Positions 26,676-35,421 of a stretch of DNA of 64,000 nt are shown one piece after another. Numbering within the stretch: the stretch's first letter is position 1; every line of letters begins with the position of its first letter. The stretch is from assembly GCF_001557235.1 (NCBI RefSeq), contig NZ_LSJI01000299.1, positions 1 to 64,000 of the forward strand, read 5' to 3'. The notes below the pieces were generated by a model. The model saw nothing but the letters and a program-made list of their open reading frames with translations, did no database searches and had not been told where the DNA came from. Source of the DNA: Phenylobacterium sp. CCH9-H3. GTDB lineage: Bacteria; Pseudomonadota; Alphaproteobacteria; Caulobacterales; Caulobacteraceae. The position numbers and the translations under genes were made by a program.

Positions 26676-27554
26676 ATGACAGACGGCCCTGCCAGCGAGC
26701 GCGCCCAGTACCGGGTCACCGGGATGGATTGCGGCGACTGCGCCGCCAAGATCGAGGCCGGCGTCCGCAAGCTCGAGGGCGTCGGTGACGTCCGGGTCTC
26801 CATCGCCTCGGAGCTAATGACGCTGCACGTCGACGACCGCGAACGCCGCCTTCCAGACGTCGAGCGCGCCGTACAAGCCCTCGGCTATCACCTCGAGCGG
26901 GTCGACGCCGCCGCGCCGGGGGAGGCCGACGAGGCGAGGGACGCCATCCGCCGTGACCCGGCCTACCGGCGGGCGCTCTGGATCGTGGTCCTGCTGAACG
27001 TCGGCTACGGCATCATCGAGATCGGCGCCGGCCTCGCCGGCCAGTCCCAGGCCCTGCAGGCCGATGCGCTCGATTTCTTCGGCGACGGCCTTATCACCTT
27101 CCTGGGACTGCTGGCGATCGGCTGGGGCCTCGCCTGGCGCGCCCGCGCCGCCCTGATCCAGGGCGTGTTCCTGGCCGTTCTTGGCGTCGGCGTACTGCTC
27201 GGGACGGCCTATCGCGTCCTCGTGCTCAACGAACCCAACGCCGAGACGATGGGGCTGTTCGGCGCCATCGCCCTCGTGGTGAACGTGGTCGCCGCCCTGG
27301 TGCTGATGCGGCATCGCGCCGGCGACGCCAACGCCCGCGCGGTCTGGCTGTTCTCGCGCAACGACGCGCTCGGCAACCTCGCGGTGGTGATCGCCGCGGG
27401 CCTGGTCGCGTGGACCCGCACGCCCTGGCCGGACCTGGTCGTGGCCTTCGTGATCGCCGGCCTCTTTCTGCAGTCGGCCTGGTCGATCATCCGTCATGCG
27501 CGGAGCGACCTTCGCGAGGCGGGCGCCGATGGCGTGCTCGCACCGCGGCCCTAG
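26676..27554 (+). CDS. CDF-type cation transporter with N-terminal HMA domain
   Basis: A 292-aa fusion. Residues 1-75 are a heavy-metal-associated domain with GMDCGDCAAKIE (CxxC), and the rest is a six-helix CDF core with LQADALDFFGDGLITF and WLFSRNDALGNLAVV carrying the Asp/Asn metal-site residues. It lacks the usual C-terminal CDF cytoplasmic domain, so the HMA domain may be the metal sensor or donor. ATG 26676 is set by box S5; the longer upstream frame would run through the promoter. Predicted export of a thiophilic divalent ion such as Pb2+, Cd2+ or Zn2+. Confidence 0.88.
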   Translation: MTDGPASERAQYRVTGMDCGDCAAKIEAGVRKLEGVGDVRVSIASELMTLHVDDRERRLPDVERAVQALGYHLERVDAAAPGEADEARDAIRRDPAYRRALWIVVLLNVGYGIIEIGAGLAGQSQALQADALDFFGDGLITFLGLLAIGWGLAWRARAALIQGVFLAVLGVGVLLGTAYRVLVLNEPNAETMGLFGAIALVVNVVAALVLMRHRAGDANARAVWLFSRNDALGNLAVVIAAGLVAWTRTPWPDLVVAFVIAGLFLQSAWSIIRHARSDLREAGADGVLAPRP

Positions 27555-27572
27555 GCGGGTTCCGAATCCAGC

Positions 27573-29819
27573 ATGCCGCGGATGTCGCCCTTGAGGATCG
27601 GCGCCGATGCCGCCCAGCTCGCGGTTTTGCGCCGCGCCGTAGAGGCGTTCAACGCCGGCCGCTGGGCGGAGGCCGAAGCACTGGCGCGCCAGGTTCTGGC
27701 CCGCCAACCCGCGGACCCCTCGGCGCTGAACGTGCTCGGCGGCGCCGCCATGAACACCGGCCGCCATCAGGAGGCGATCCCGTTTCTGGAACGGGCCGCG
27801 CGCGGCCAGCCGCGCAATCCGTTCATCGCGTTCAACCTGGCCGAGGCGCTTCGCCGGAGCGGCAATGCGGCGGCGGCCCTACGCGCCTTCCGGCATGCGA
27901 TCCAGCTGAAGCCGGATTTCGCCGAGGCCCACGCCCACGCCGGGGACGCCTGCCGCGCGCTCGGGCGGTCCGACGAGGCCGAAGCGGCCTATCGCCGCGC
28001 CCTCGCGCTCCGGCCAGGGTTGCCGACGGCCCTGATGGGCCTAGGCGTCGTGGCTCGGAAGGCGGGTGACCTGGAATCGGCGGCGCGCTTCCTCGGCGAC
28101 GCCCGCGACGCGCTCCTCGGGCAACCCGGCCGTGCGGCCGCCTGTTCGCAGCTCGGCGTCGTGCTGCTCGACCTGGGCCACCGGCCCGAGGCGCTCGCGG
28201 CGTTCGACGAGGCGGTCCGGCTGGCGCCCGAAGTTCCGGACTACTGGCGCCTCCTGGCGCGCGGTTTGCGCGACAGCAAGGTCGCGCCGGAGGGCGCGGC
28301 GTTCCGGGACACGCTGCTGGCGCTCTTCGCCCGGCCCGACGTCAATCCCCGCGGACTCGCCACCGCGGCTCTGGTCGTCCTCAAGCGCAATCCGGCGTTC
28401 GCGGGATTGCTCGACGCGATCGCCGCAGACCCCGCTGGCGTCGACGGCATCATCGCCGAGCGAAGGGCGAGTGCCGTAGCCTTGCTGGCGGACCGGGTCT
28501 TCCAGACCCTGATGGTCGCAGCCCCGATCCCCGATGTGGCGGTGGAGCAGCTCCTCACCAGCCTGCGCCGGGACGTGCTTCTACAGGCCGCGGAGGCCCC
28601 GTCGGAATCGGCCACCGAAGACCTCGACCTGATCTGCGCCCTAGCGCAGCAGTGCTGGCTCAACGAATACGTCTACTTCGTCACCCCAGCGGAGCAGGCT
28701 GCGCTTGAGGCGCTTCGGGCCGCTCTTGCGCAGCGCGATGACGACGAACGGCGCTGGGGCGCCGTGGCCCTCATCGGCTGCTACATGCGCCTCGACCAGG
28801 CGCTCGGGGCGGCGAACCTTCCGGCGGATCCGCCGGCGTCGCTGCAAGCGGTGTTGCGCCAGCAGATCGAGGAGCCGCGAGCTGAGCGCGAGCTGGCCGC
28901 GGGCCTGCGAAGCCTGCGGCCGGTGCAGGACCGGACCTCCCGAGCTGTGCAAGCCCAGTACGAGGAAAACCCCTATCCGCGCTGGACCCGCTGCGGCCAG
29001 GGGGAGCCGGCCGCTCTCCGCGATGTCGTCGCCGCCGCGCTGCCGCATCTTCCATCTCGCGAGCCGCCAACTGTGGCGTCGCCGCGCGTGCTGGTCGCCG
29101 GCTGCGGCACCGGGCTGGAGACAATGCGGGTCGTGACCGCTTACCGAGGTGCGTCCGTCGTCGCGTTGGACTTGAGCCGCGCGAGTCTGGCCTACGGCGC
29201 GCGCAAGCTCGCGGAGTACGGCGTCGAAAATGTGCAGCTCGTGCATGGAGACATTCTCGACGTTGCGCGGCTCGGCGAGGAGTTTGACCTCATCGAGAGT
29301 TTCGGGGTCGTTCACCACATGGCCGATCCGGAGCGCGGGCTCGCCGAGTTGCGCACGGTTCTGAAGAGGGGCGGGTTGATGCGCCTTGGCCTCTACAGTG
29401 AGCTCGGCCGGGCCGGCGTGGTCGCCGCCCGCGGGCGGATCGCCGCCCGCGGCTACGCCCCCGACGCCTCCGGCGTTCGCCAGTTACGGCGCGAGATCAT
29501 GACCGAGAGCGACCTTGCGCCGGACCTTCGGGGCCTCCTGAGCCCGGTGTCGGACTTTTGGACAACGTCCGACTGCCGCGACCTACTGTTCCACGTGCAG
29601 GAGCATCGGTTCGGCCTGCTGCAGATCGACGAGATGATCTCCCGCCTGGGCCTCACCTTCCTGGGGATGGAGCCGCGCCACGGCGCCGACCTTCAGCGGT
29701 TCCGCGGCGAGTACCCGGCCGCCTCGAGCTTGCGGTCGCTGCGCGACTGGCACGCGTTCGAGCAACGCCATCCCGAGACCTTCGGTGAGACCTATCGGTT
29801 CTGGCTGCGGAGAGATTGA
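27573..29819 (+). CDS. TPR-repeat/class I methyltransferase fusion protein
   Basis: A 748-aa cytosolic protein. Residues ~10-250 are tetratricopeptide repeats (for example AAALRAFRHAIQLKPDFAEA and AEAAYRRALALRPGLPTAL). A helical middle region follows, then QYEENPYPRWTRC and a SAM-binding methyltransferase (VLVAGCGTGLETMRVV near residue 505, VVALDLSRASLAYG). TPR-methyltransferases of this layout often modify proteins or glycans; the substrate is unknown. It starts 18 bp after the HMA-CDF gene, so promoter S5 probably drives it too. The start at 27573 has no strong ribosome site; ATG 27582 is possible. Confidence 0.82.
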   Translation: MPRMSPLRIGADAAQLAVLRRAVEAFNAGRWAEAEALARQVLARQPADPSALNVLGGAAMNTGRHQEAIPFLERAARGQPRNPFIAFNLAEALRRSGNAAAALRAFRHAIQLKPDFAEAHAHAGDACRALGRSDEAEAAYRRALALRPGLPTALMGLGVVARKAGDLESAARFLGDARDALLGQPGRAAACSQLGVVLLDLGHRPEALAAFDEAVRLAPEVPDYWRLLARGLRDSKVAPEGAAFRDTLLALFARPDVNPRGLATAALVVLKRNPAFAGLLDAIAADPAGVDGIIAERRASAVALLADRVFQTLMVAAPIPDVAVEQLLTSLRRDVLLQAAEAPSESATEDLDLICALAQQCWLNEYVYFVTPAEQAALEALRAALAQRDDDERRWGAVALIGCYMRLDQALGAANLPADPPASLQAVLRQQIEEPRAERELAAGLRSLRPVQDRTSRAVQAQYEENPYPRWTRCGQGEPAALRDVVAAALPHLPSREPPTVASPRVLVAGCGTGLETMRVVTAYRGASVVALDLSRASLAYGARKLAEYGVENVQLVHGDILDVARLGEEFDLIESFGVVHHMADPERGLAELRTVLKRGGLMRLGLYSELGRAGVVAARGRIAARGYAPDASGVRQLRREIMTESDLAPDLRGLLSPVSDFWTTSDCRDLLFHVQEHRFGLLQIDEMISRLGLTFLGMEPRHGADLQRFRGEYPAASSLRSLRDWHAFEQRHPETFGETYRFWLRRD

Positions 29820-30039
29820 TCCGACCAGCAGGAGCTCGCGCGCGAGGTAGGTTCGCGATGGTTCTGACAATCCTCCGGAAGTCACCGACGGTTGCGGCCT
29901 GAGACCGAAAATGCCTCCAGAGGTCTGCGGGCGGCCCTTCAGAATGGAACCATCACGCGGATCAAGCTCTTCGTCCGCGATGGGGCACGCTTGGGATTCG
30001 GCGGCGCCGAATGCTGAGAACCGAGCCAGGAGGTGCAAC

Positions 30040-30270
30040 ATGAACTGGAAGGAAATCGCCAAGTTCTTCAGCGGCTTTGAAGCCTTTCACGCCGCGTTCC
30101 ACGCGTACCTGTGGACCTCGGGCACGGCCATCACGCTGTTCGGCCTGACGTTCACGCCGGCCTGGCACATGGCGGGTGGCCCGCTGAACGCCCTGATCGC
30201 CTTGGCGCTCGGCTACTATGCGTGGGGACGCAGGCACGTGAGTTCGGGCGGAAGGGGCGTGCCCGCATAA
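30040..30270 (+). CDS. small membrane protein, 76 aa
   Basis: Starts MNWKEIAKFFSGFEAFHAAF and has two hydrophobic stretches (GTAITLFGLTFTPAWHMAGG and LNALIALALGYYAWG), suggesting a small inner-membrane protein. ATG 30040 has a strong CAGGAGGTG site. The preceding 220 bp and the following 239 bp hold no other gene that I can support. No family recognised. Confidence 0.7.
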   Translation: MNWKEIAKFFSGFEAFHAAFHAYLWTSGTAITLFGLTFTPAWHMAGGPLNALIALALGYYAWGRRHVSSGGRGVPA

Positions 30271-30509
30271 CCTAGACCGAGAAGGGCCGCTCGCCTCCTT
30301 TCTCCCTGCAGCTTGGAGCCCGGGCCTAGCATTCATACGTACTGCCGAAGAGGTCGGGATGGCCCCTTTTGGCCCAAGCCGCCGGGTCCAAGGCCGCCGG
30401 CAATGCCCCCCTCTTTCGCGCTCGTTAGACACCGCCCGCCGCTCGACGGCGCGTCCTTGCGGCCGCGCACGGGCTTTTCGCGTCAACGCTCCCGGTCGGG
30501 CGATCGCCT

Positions 30510-31841
30510 TCATCCACTCATCGCCGCGACGACGCGAGACGCAGCGCGGTTGGCGACCTGTTTGATGGGGTCATCGCTCAGGTGGGCGTAGATCTCCGTG
30601 GTGCGCGACTGCTTGTGACCCAAGACCTTGCCGACCATGAACAGCGACGCGCCGTCGGCGATGGCAAAGCTGGCGAAACTGTGCCGCAGGTCGTGTAGCC
30701 GCACATTTGTCAGCGGGGGCACATCGTCAGGGTGATCGCCAGCCTCCTGCGCTCGTTTTCGCGAGACCTGGTTGGCCCGCATCCTGACCTTCTCCCAGTG
30801 GTGGCCAAGGCCGACATAGCAGCCTTCTCCCTTCATCGCGGGGAGCACGAAGCGTGAGCGCCGCTTCGGCTCCGGTCGCTCCCCGGAATTGTGGCCGCGC
30901 ATATCCGGCTCGGCGCGGTTCGCCTCCCAGCGCCGCTTCAGGATCGTGACGGCGGCGTCCGCGAGGGGAACGACCTTCGCGCCCGTCTTCGAATCCGGCA
31001 GGCGCAGGCAGCTCTTGGTCCAGTCGACCCACGACCATTCCAGCGTGAGGATCTCGCTCTTCCGACACCCCGTGAGCATCAGCAGCCGCACCGCGTCCGC
31101 CATGACCTCCATGTGCGGCTGTTCCCGCTCGATCTCGGCGATCGCTTCGCTGAAGCAGGCGACCTCCTTCTCCGAAAGGTATCGCTCGCGGCGCGTCGTC
31201 TTGAAGCCCTTCACGCCGCGCGCCGGATTGTGGGTCACGCGGCCGGTCTCGATGCCCCATTGGTAGCAGGCGGCGAGCACGACGACGGCCATGGAGGCGA
31301 TACGCTTGCCGCCCTTCACGTTCGAGCGGCGGCGGTGACCGGTCTTCTCGGATCTGGCGGTCTTACCCTTGGAGATGTCGAGCTGCATCATCGCCACGTC
31401 GTTCTTGGTGACGTCGCGGGCGAGGATCCGGCCGATGAGCGGCTTGATGTGGTTCTTGAAGATCCCGCGGTCGGTGTCCCAACTGCTGTCCTTCTTCTCA
31501 GGCTTCAGCGCGGGCCCGTCCTCCAGGTAGGCGTCGGCGAGTTCGGAGACGCTGATCGCGCCGCGCTCCTCGGCCTTGGCGTCCTGCGGATCGACCCCGC
31601 CCCGCAAACCGTGCAGCAGATCGCCGGCGCGATCGCGGGCTTCCTTCACGCCATAGTCCGAGCGGAGCGGGCCCATGGTGTGCTTGCGCTTCTTGCCGCC
31701 ACGCCGGTAGACCAGGATGAAGCTCTTCGAGCCCGTGGGCCGGACCCGGACGCCCAGGCCTGTCACCTCGGTGTCCCAAACGACGTACTCCGCGGCCTCC
31801 GGGACGAGGGCGGCGACCAGTTTTTCAGTCAGTTTCGGCAT
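30510..31841 (-). CDS. P4-type tyrosine integrase
   Basis: A 443-aa site-specific recombinase of the phage/ICE integrase family. The N-terminal DUF4102 (LTEKLVAALVPEAAEYVVWD, GLGVRVRPTGSKSFILVYR) and a SAM-like core-binding domain precede the catalytic domain, which has the first Arg in LTGCRKSEILTLEW, LHDLRHSFASFAI (HxLR) and the nucleophile Tyr in HKQSRTTEIYAHLS. ATG 31841 is chosen because the upstream in-frame sequence is not conserved in character. Its start is 169 bp from a tRNA-Ala 3' copy, the presumed attachment site. Confidence 0.93.
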   Translation of the reverse strand: MPKLTEKLVAALVPEAAEYVVWDTEVTGLGVRVRPTGSKSFILVYRRGGKKRKHTMGPLRSDYGVKEARDRAGDLLHGLRGGVDPQDAKAEERGAISVSELADAYLEDGPALKPEKKDSSWDTDRGIFKNHIKPLIGRILARDVTKNDVAMMQLDISKGKTARSEKTGHRRRSNVKGGKRIASMAVVVLAACYQWGIETGRVTHNPARGVKGFKTTRRERYLSEKEVACFSEAIAEIEREQPHMEVMADAVRLLMLTGCRKSEILTLEWSWVDWTKSCLRLPDSKTGAKVVPLADAAVTILKRRWEANRAEPDMRGHNSGERPEPKRRSRFVLPAMKGEGCYVGLGHHWEKVRMRANQVSRKRAQEAGDHPDDVPPLTNVRLHDLRHSFASFAIADGASLFMVGKVLGHKQSRTTEIYAHLSDDPIKQVANRAASRVVAAMSG

Positions 31842-32009
31842 CGCGCGAGGCCCTTTTCTGGGTACCGCATGGGTACCAGCAGGCAAAATTGGTACCCAGG
31901 TTTCACCCGTTTCCAGTTTTGCCCAACGCCTCCATTTCTTCAACTCCCACAATGACTTAGAAACGAAATGAGACAGCCTGAAACAGGCCGAAAAAGGCCT
32001 CCGGGGCCC

Positions 32010-32054
32010 ATGGCATTCAAGAGGTCAGCGGTTCGACTCCGCTTAGCTCCACCA
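32010..32054 (+). other. attachment site: 3' fragment of tRNA-Ala(GGC)
   Basis: These 45 bp match the anticodon loop through CCA of tRNA-Ala(GGC): loop with GGC, anticodon-stem 3' strand TCAAG, variable loop AGGTC, T-arm AGCGG-TTCGACT-CCGCT, acceptor strand TAGCTCC, then ACCA. The 5' half is absent: the bases before 32010 do not pair with TCAAG. With the integrase next door this is an att site at the right end of an integrated element; the intact tRNA should lie left of the window. Confidence 0.85.
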
Positions 32055-32094
32055 TGAGGGCCTCCGGCAGACAGCCGGGGGCCCTCATCATTTT
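32055..32094 (+). terminator. strong terminator after the tRNA-Ala fragment
   Basis: A 14-bp stem (32055-32068 with 32074-32087, one G-T pair) and 5-nt loop, followed by TCATTTT. It is presumably the original terminator of the tRNA-Ala gene, left on the chromosomal side of the att site. Confidence 0.85.
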
Positions 32095-32142
32095 GGGGCC
32101 TGCCGCACCCGTCCCGGCTCCTGCGCCTGGACGCGACGGACG

Positions 32143-32838
32143 TCACCGAAGCGATGCGATCACCACCTCGGCCAAGGCGGCGGAGGACCCCGGGTTCTGG
32201 CCGGTGAGCAGGTTGCCGTCCTGGACCACGTGGACGGACCAGTTGGCGGCCTGCTGATAGGCGGCCCCGCGCCGGCGCAGGGTGTCGGCCAGCAGCCAGG
32301 GCGCGTTTTCGGCCGTGCCGAACTCCACCTCCTCCTCGTCGCTGAGTGCGGTCATCCGGCGGCCGGCGAAAGGCCAGCGGCCTTGCTCGTCGACCGCCGA
32401 CAACAGCGCCGCAGGGCCGTGGCAGACGGCGGCGATCACCTTCGCCTGCCGGTCGGCCTGCACCAGCAGGCGGCCCATGTCCGGATCCTTGTACAGGTCC
32501 TCCACGGGGCCGTGCCCACCTGGAATGACGATGGCGTCGTAGAGGGTGACGTCCGCGTCGGACAGGACCATGGGCGATGCGAGCCTGGCGGCGTTGGCCG
32601 CGAGCCAGTCACGCATCCGTAGGGCCAGGTCTTCCCCGACCACGGCGGGATCGAGGCTGCGCTTGTCCATCGTGGGCGGGGCTCCGCCCGGGCTGGCGAG
32701 GTCGACCTGGAAGCCGGCGGCGATGAACGCCTCGTCCATGACGACGAACTCCTCGGCCCAGATGCCCGTCTCGTAGATGGATCCGTCGGCTCTGGTCCAT
32801 CGGTCGGCGGCCGACAGGACGATCAGGATGCGGGTCAT
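32143..32838 (-). CDS. DJ-1/PfpI family protein (Hsp31-like)
   Basis: A 231-aa class I glutamine-amidotransferase-like protein. It has IVIPGGHGPVEDL and the nucleophile elbow AAVCHGPAALL with the conserved Cys. Related proteins act as chaperones, glyoxalases or deglycases; the exact activity is not decidable. ATG 32838 (MTRILIVL) is chosen as the start of the Rossmann-like strand. It is 68 bp downstream of an SDR gene on the same strand, and both are probably one operon controlled by the divergent LysR gene. Confidence 0.85.
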   Translation of the reverse strand: MTRILIVLSAADRWTRADGSIYETGIWAEEFVVMDEAFIAAGFQVDLASPGGAPPTMDKRSLDPAVVGEDLALRMRDWLAANAARLASPMVLSDADVTLYDAIVIPGGHGPVEDLYKDPDMGRLLVQADRQAKVIAAVCHGPAALLSAVDEQGRWPFAGRRMTALSDEEEVEFGTAENAPWLLADTLRRRGAAYQQAANWSVHVVQDGNLLTGQNPGSSAALAEVVIASLR

Positions 32839-32906
32839 TGTGCTGCTCCGTCTGGAGTTACGCGTGCGCCGGGGCTGTCCGGTGCGCGGCGCACGCGAGT
32901 TCGGGT

Positions 32907-33662
32907 TCAAATGTTCTGGCCGCCGGAGACCTCGATCCGCTGAGCGGTGACCCAGCGGTTGTCCGGACCGAGCAGGCTGGCCACGGCCGGACCGATATCG
33001 TCCGGGGCGCCGACCCGCCCCAGGGCGGTCATGCTCGCGAAGGCTTCGTTGTAGGCGGGCGTGTCGCGCACGGCCCCGCCCAGGAAGTCGGTCTCGATGG
33101 CGCCTGGCGCGATGGCGTTGGCGGTGATGCCGCGCGCGCCCAGTTCCTTCGCCATGTAGATCGTCAGGATCTCGATCGCGCCCTTGGCCGCCGAATAGGC
33201 CGAGAAGCCGGGATAGGTCACCCGCGTCAGCCCGGACGAGAAGTTGACGATCCGCCCGCCGTCCTTGAGCAACGGCGCCAGCGCCTGGGTGAGGAAGAAG
33301 ACGCCCTTGACGTGGACGTTGAACAGCAGGTCGAACTGCGCCTCGGTGGTCTCGGTGAAGGGCGCCATCTCGCCGTGCCCGGCGTTGTTGACCAGGTGGT
33401 CGAGGCGGTCGCGGCCCCACGCGGACGTCAGCGCCGCGCGAACGCTCTCGACGAACCGCGGAAAGCTTTCGACGTCGCCCACGTCGAGCTGGAGCGCCAC
33501 GGCCTTGCGGCCCAGGCGCTCGATCTCCTCAACCACCGCCTGCGCGCCGTCCGCGCCATTGCGATAGGTGAGGATCACATCGCCGCCGCGGCGCGCGATG
33601 CTGAGGGCGGTGTTCCGGCCGAGCCCGCGGTTCGCGCCGGTGACGAGGGAGATGGTGGTCAT
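32907..33662 (-). CDS. short-chain dehydrogenase/reductase
   Basis: A 251-aa NAD(P)-dependent oxidoreductase of the classical SDR type. Cofactor loop TGANRGLG, structural motif NNAGHG, active site Ser (NFSSGLT) and YSAAK (Tyr-x-x-x-Lys), and C-terminal VTAQRIEVSGGQNI are all present. TYRNG after beta-2 suggests NADP preference (Arg). The substrate is unknown. ATG 33662 opens the cofactor-binding strand MTTISLVTGA. It is divergent from a LysR regulator 162 bp away. Confidence 0.9.
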   Translation of the reverse strand: MTTISLVTGANRGLGRNTALSIARRGGDVILTYRNGADGAQAVVEEIERLGRKAVALQLDVGDVESFPRFVESVRAALTSAWGRDRLDHLVNNAGHGEMAPFTETTEAQFDLLFNVHVKGVFFLTQALAPLLKDGGRIVNFSSGLTRVTYPGFSAYSAAKGAIEILTIYMAKELGARGITANAIAPGAIETDFLGGAVRDTPAYNEAFASMTALGRVGAPDDIGPAVASLLGPDNRWVTAQRIEVSGGQNI

Positions 33663-33789
33663 GGTTCGCTCCTGAAGTTGGCGTGCGTCGTCGCGAGCTT
33701 CCTCTCCGCGCCATGCCCGGGCGGCAGACATCAGTTCCGGCGACAGGAGATGCCTACAGATGCGACTGGGCGGGCAGAACGACTTTGTA

Positions 33790-33804
33790 TATGTGTCAGC
33801 CATA
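33790..33804. promoter_or_regulatory. candidate LysR operator
   Basis: TATG-N7-CATA is an interrupted palindrome fitting the T-N11-A LysR box, 20 bp upstream of the lysR start in the SDR/lysR divergent region. Confidence 0.45.
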
Positions 33805-33824
33805 CCTCACAGGCATGGATCGCG

Positions 33825-34736
33825 ATGGAGCTGCGGCACCTCAGGTATTTCGTCGCGGTCGCCGAGGAAGGCAGCCTCACGGTGGCGGCCGAGAAGCGGC
33901 TCCATACCGCGCAGCCCTCCCTCAGCCGCCAGTTGCGGGACCTGGAGCATGAGGTTGGCGCTCAGCTCTTCGTGCGCACGTCGCGCGGTGTGGAGCTGAC
34001 GGCCGCAGGGCGCGCCTTCCTGGAACACGCGCGGCTGACCCTGCACCAGGCGGCCGAGGCGGTCGCCGCCGCACGCCGGGCGGCGCGCCCCGCCAAGGCC
34101 AGCTTCTCCGTCGGATTCCTCACCGGCCAGGAGGTCGAGTGGCTGCGGCACGTGACGCATGTGCTGCAGGACCAGCTGAAGGAGATCGACCTGCGGGTCT
34201 CCAGCGACTTCTCACCCCACGTGGCCGAGGCCGTGGCGCGCGGGGACATCGACCTGGGCTTCTCGCGGATCGAGCCGCAGGCCGAGGTCAGCTACAAGGT
34301 GATCGCGCGCGAACCGATCTCGGTGATCCTCCGCGCGGACCATCCTCTGGCCGCCCGCGCCGAGATCGACCCGCGGGACTTCGCCCCCGACGCCTTCATC
34401 GGCTACTCGGACACACCGCACGTCCTGCGCGGCGTCGTCGAGCGATACCTCCATGACCGGGGCGTCACCGTCTCGCCGACACACTTCCTCGACGGCTTCG
34501 CCACCGGGATCTCGCTGGTGGCCTCCACCGGCGGCGTCACGCTGCTGCCGGCCTATGTGGAGCCGCTGTTGCCCTCGTCGGTGGTGAGCCGCCCGCTGGT
34601 GGGCAACGCCCCTGTGATCGAGGTCGCCGCCGGCTATCGGGCCGACAACCCGTCGCCGGTGCTGAAGTACTTCCTCGAACACGTCGACCAGCTGATCGCA
34701 ACCAGATCGGCGGCGGCCAGCACCTCGCGCAGGTGA
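33825..34736 (+). CDS. LysR family transcriptional regulator
   Basis: A 303-aa regulator. The N-terminal winged HTH is standard (MELRHLRYFVAVAEEGSLTV, HTAQPSLSRQLRDLE), and the C-terminal periplasmic-binding-like domain follows. ATG 33825 is the start of the canonical LysR N-terminus. It is divergent from the SDR/DJ-1 operon, which it probably regulates from the palindrome at 33790. Confidence 0.93.
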   Translation: MELRHLRYFVAVAEEGSLTVAAEKRLHTAQPSLSRQLRDLEHEVGAQLFVRTSRGVELTAAGRAFLEHARLTLHQAAEAVAAARRAARPAKASFSVGFLTGQEVEWLRHVTHVLQDQLKEIDLRVSSDFSPHVAEAVARGDIDLGFSRIEPQAEVSYKVIAREPISVILRADHPLAARAEIDPRDFAPDAFIGYSDTPHVLRGVVERYLHDRGVTVSPTHFLDGFATGISLVASTGGVTLLPAYVEPLLPSSVVSRPLVGNAPVIEVAAGYRADNPSPVLKYFLEHVDQLIATRSAAASTSRR

Positions 34737-34823
34737 TCTTCCGCGGCTGCGGGCGTCCGTCTCTGCTCGGCGCCATCCAGGTCGCGCGCCGAAAATCGTG
34801 AACGGCGGGGCCGCGGCGCGTTC

Positions 34824-34848
34824 GGAACAGGGCGCGCCCCGACCGGTT
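34824..34848 (+). promoter_or_regulatory. possible EcfG-type stress promoter
   Basis: GGAAC (34824-34828), 16-bp spacer, GGTT (34845-34848) is close to the alphaproteobacterial general-stress consensus GGAAC-N16/17-CGTT, 38 bp before the Cys-rich gene. The -10 half is one base off. Confidence 0.35.
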
Positions 34849-34885
34849 CACCCCTGATCCCCGATCAACCTGGCAGGAGGCGAAC

Positions 34886-35299
34886 ATGCACGCCCAACAG
34901 ATCATCGCGACGCACCCCCACGTCCGTGGCAGTACGAACGACGCGCTGATCCGATGCATCGAGGAATGCTACGACTGCTCGCAGACCTGCACCTCCTGCG
35001 CAGACGCGTGTCTGGGCGAGGAGATGGTCCAGCAGATGACCCAGTGCGTCCGCACCTGCCTCGACTGCGCGGACGTCTGCCTCACCACCGGCCAACTCAG
35101 CACGCGCCGCACCGGCTCCAACGAACGGCTGATCGCCGCCATGCTGGAGACCTGCGAGGAAGCCTGCCGCCTCTGCGCCGAGGAGTGCGAGCGGCACGCG
35201 AGCCGAATGGAACACTGCCGCATCTGCGCCGAGGCCTGCCGCCGGTGCGAACGCGCCTGCCAGGAGGCCAGCCGGACGTTTGGCCAGACGGTGCAGTAG
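34886..35299 (+). CDS. four-helix-bundle copper-binding protein (DUF326/Csp-like)
   Basis: A 137-aa protein with 19 cysteines spaced mostly as CxxxC and CxxC along amphipathic helices (CIEECYDCSQTCTSCADAC, CRICAEACRRCERACQ). This is the pattern of copper storage proteins, in which Cys line the core of a four-helix bundle and bind many Cu(I). No signal peptide, so a cytosolic Csp3-like role is likely. AGGAGG precedes ATG 34886. It stands alone between the LysR and AraC genes, outside the integrase-bounded metal region. Confidence 0.85.
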   Translation: MHAQQIIATHPHVRGSTNDALIRCIEECYDCSQTCTSCADACLGEEMVQQMTQCVRTCLDCADVCLTTGQLSTRRTGSNERLIAAMLETCEEACRLCAEECERHASRMEHCRICAEACRRCERACQEASRTFGQTVQ

Positions 35300-35421
35300 G
35301 TCGGCGGGCCTGACCCTCACCCTGAGCACCATCCGATGACGGCGAGCCTCGGGAACCCCGCAGACCGTTGACGGCGGCAAGTAAGTCGGAGTGCTGTTCG
35401 GGTCGGAGTTCAGTGCCGCTT

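Noticed and set aside
32010..32054. Complete tRNA-Ala gene
   Set aside because: Only the 3' half is present; the D-arm, 5' acceptor strand and 5' anticodon stem are missing, so it is an attachment repeat, not a functional tRNA.
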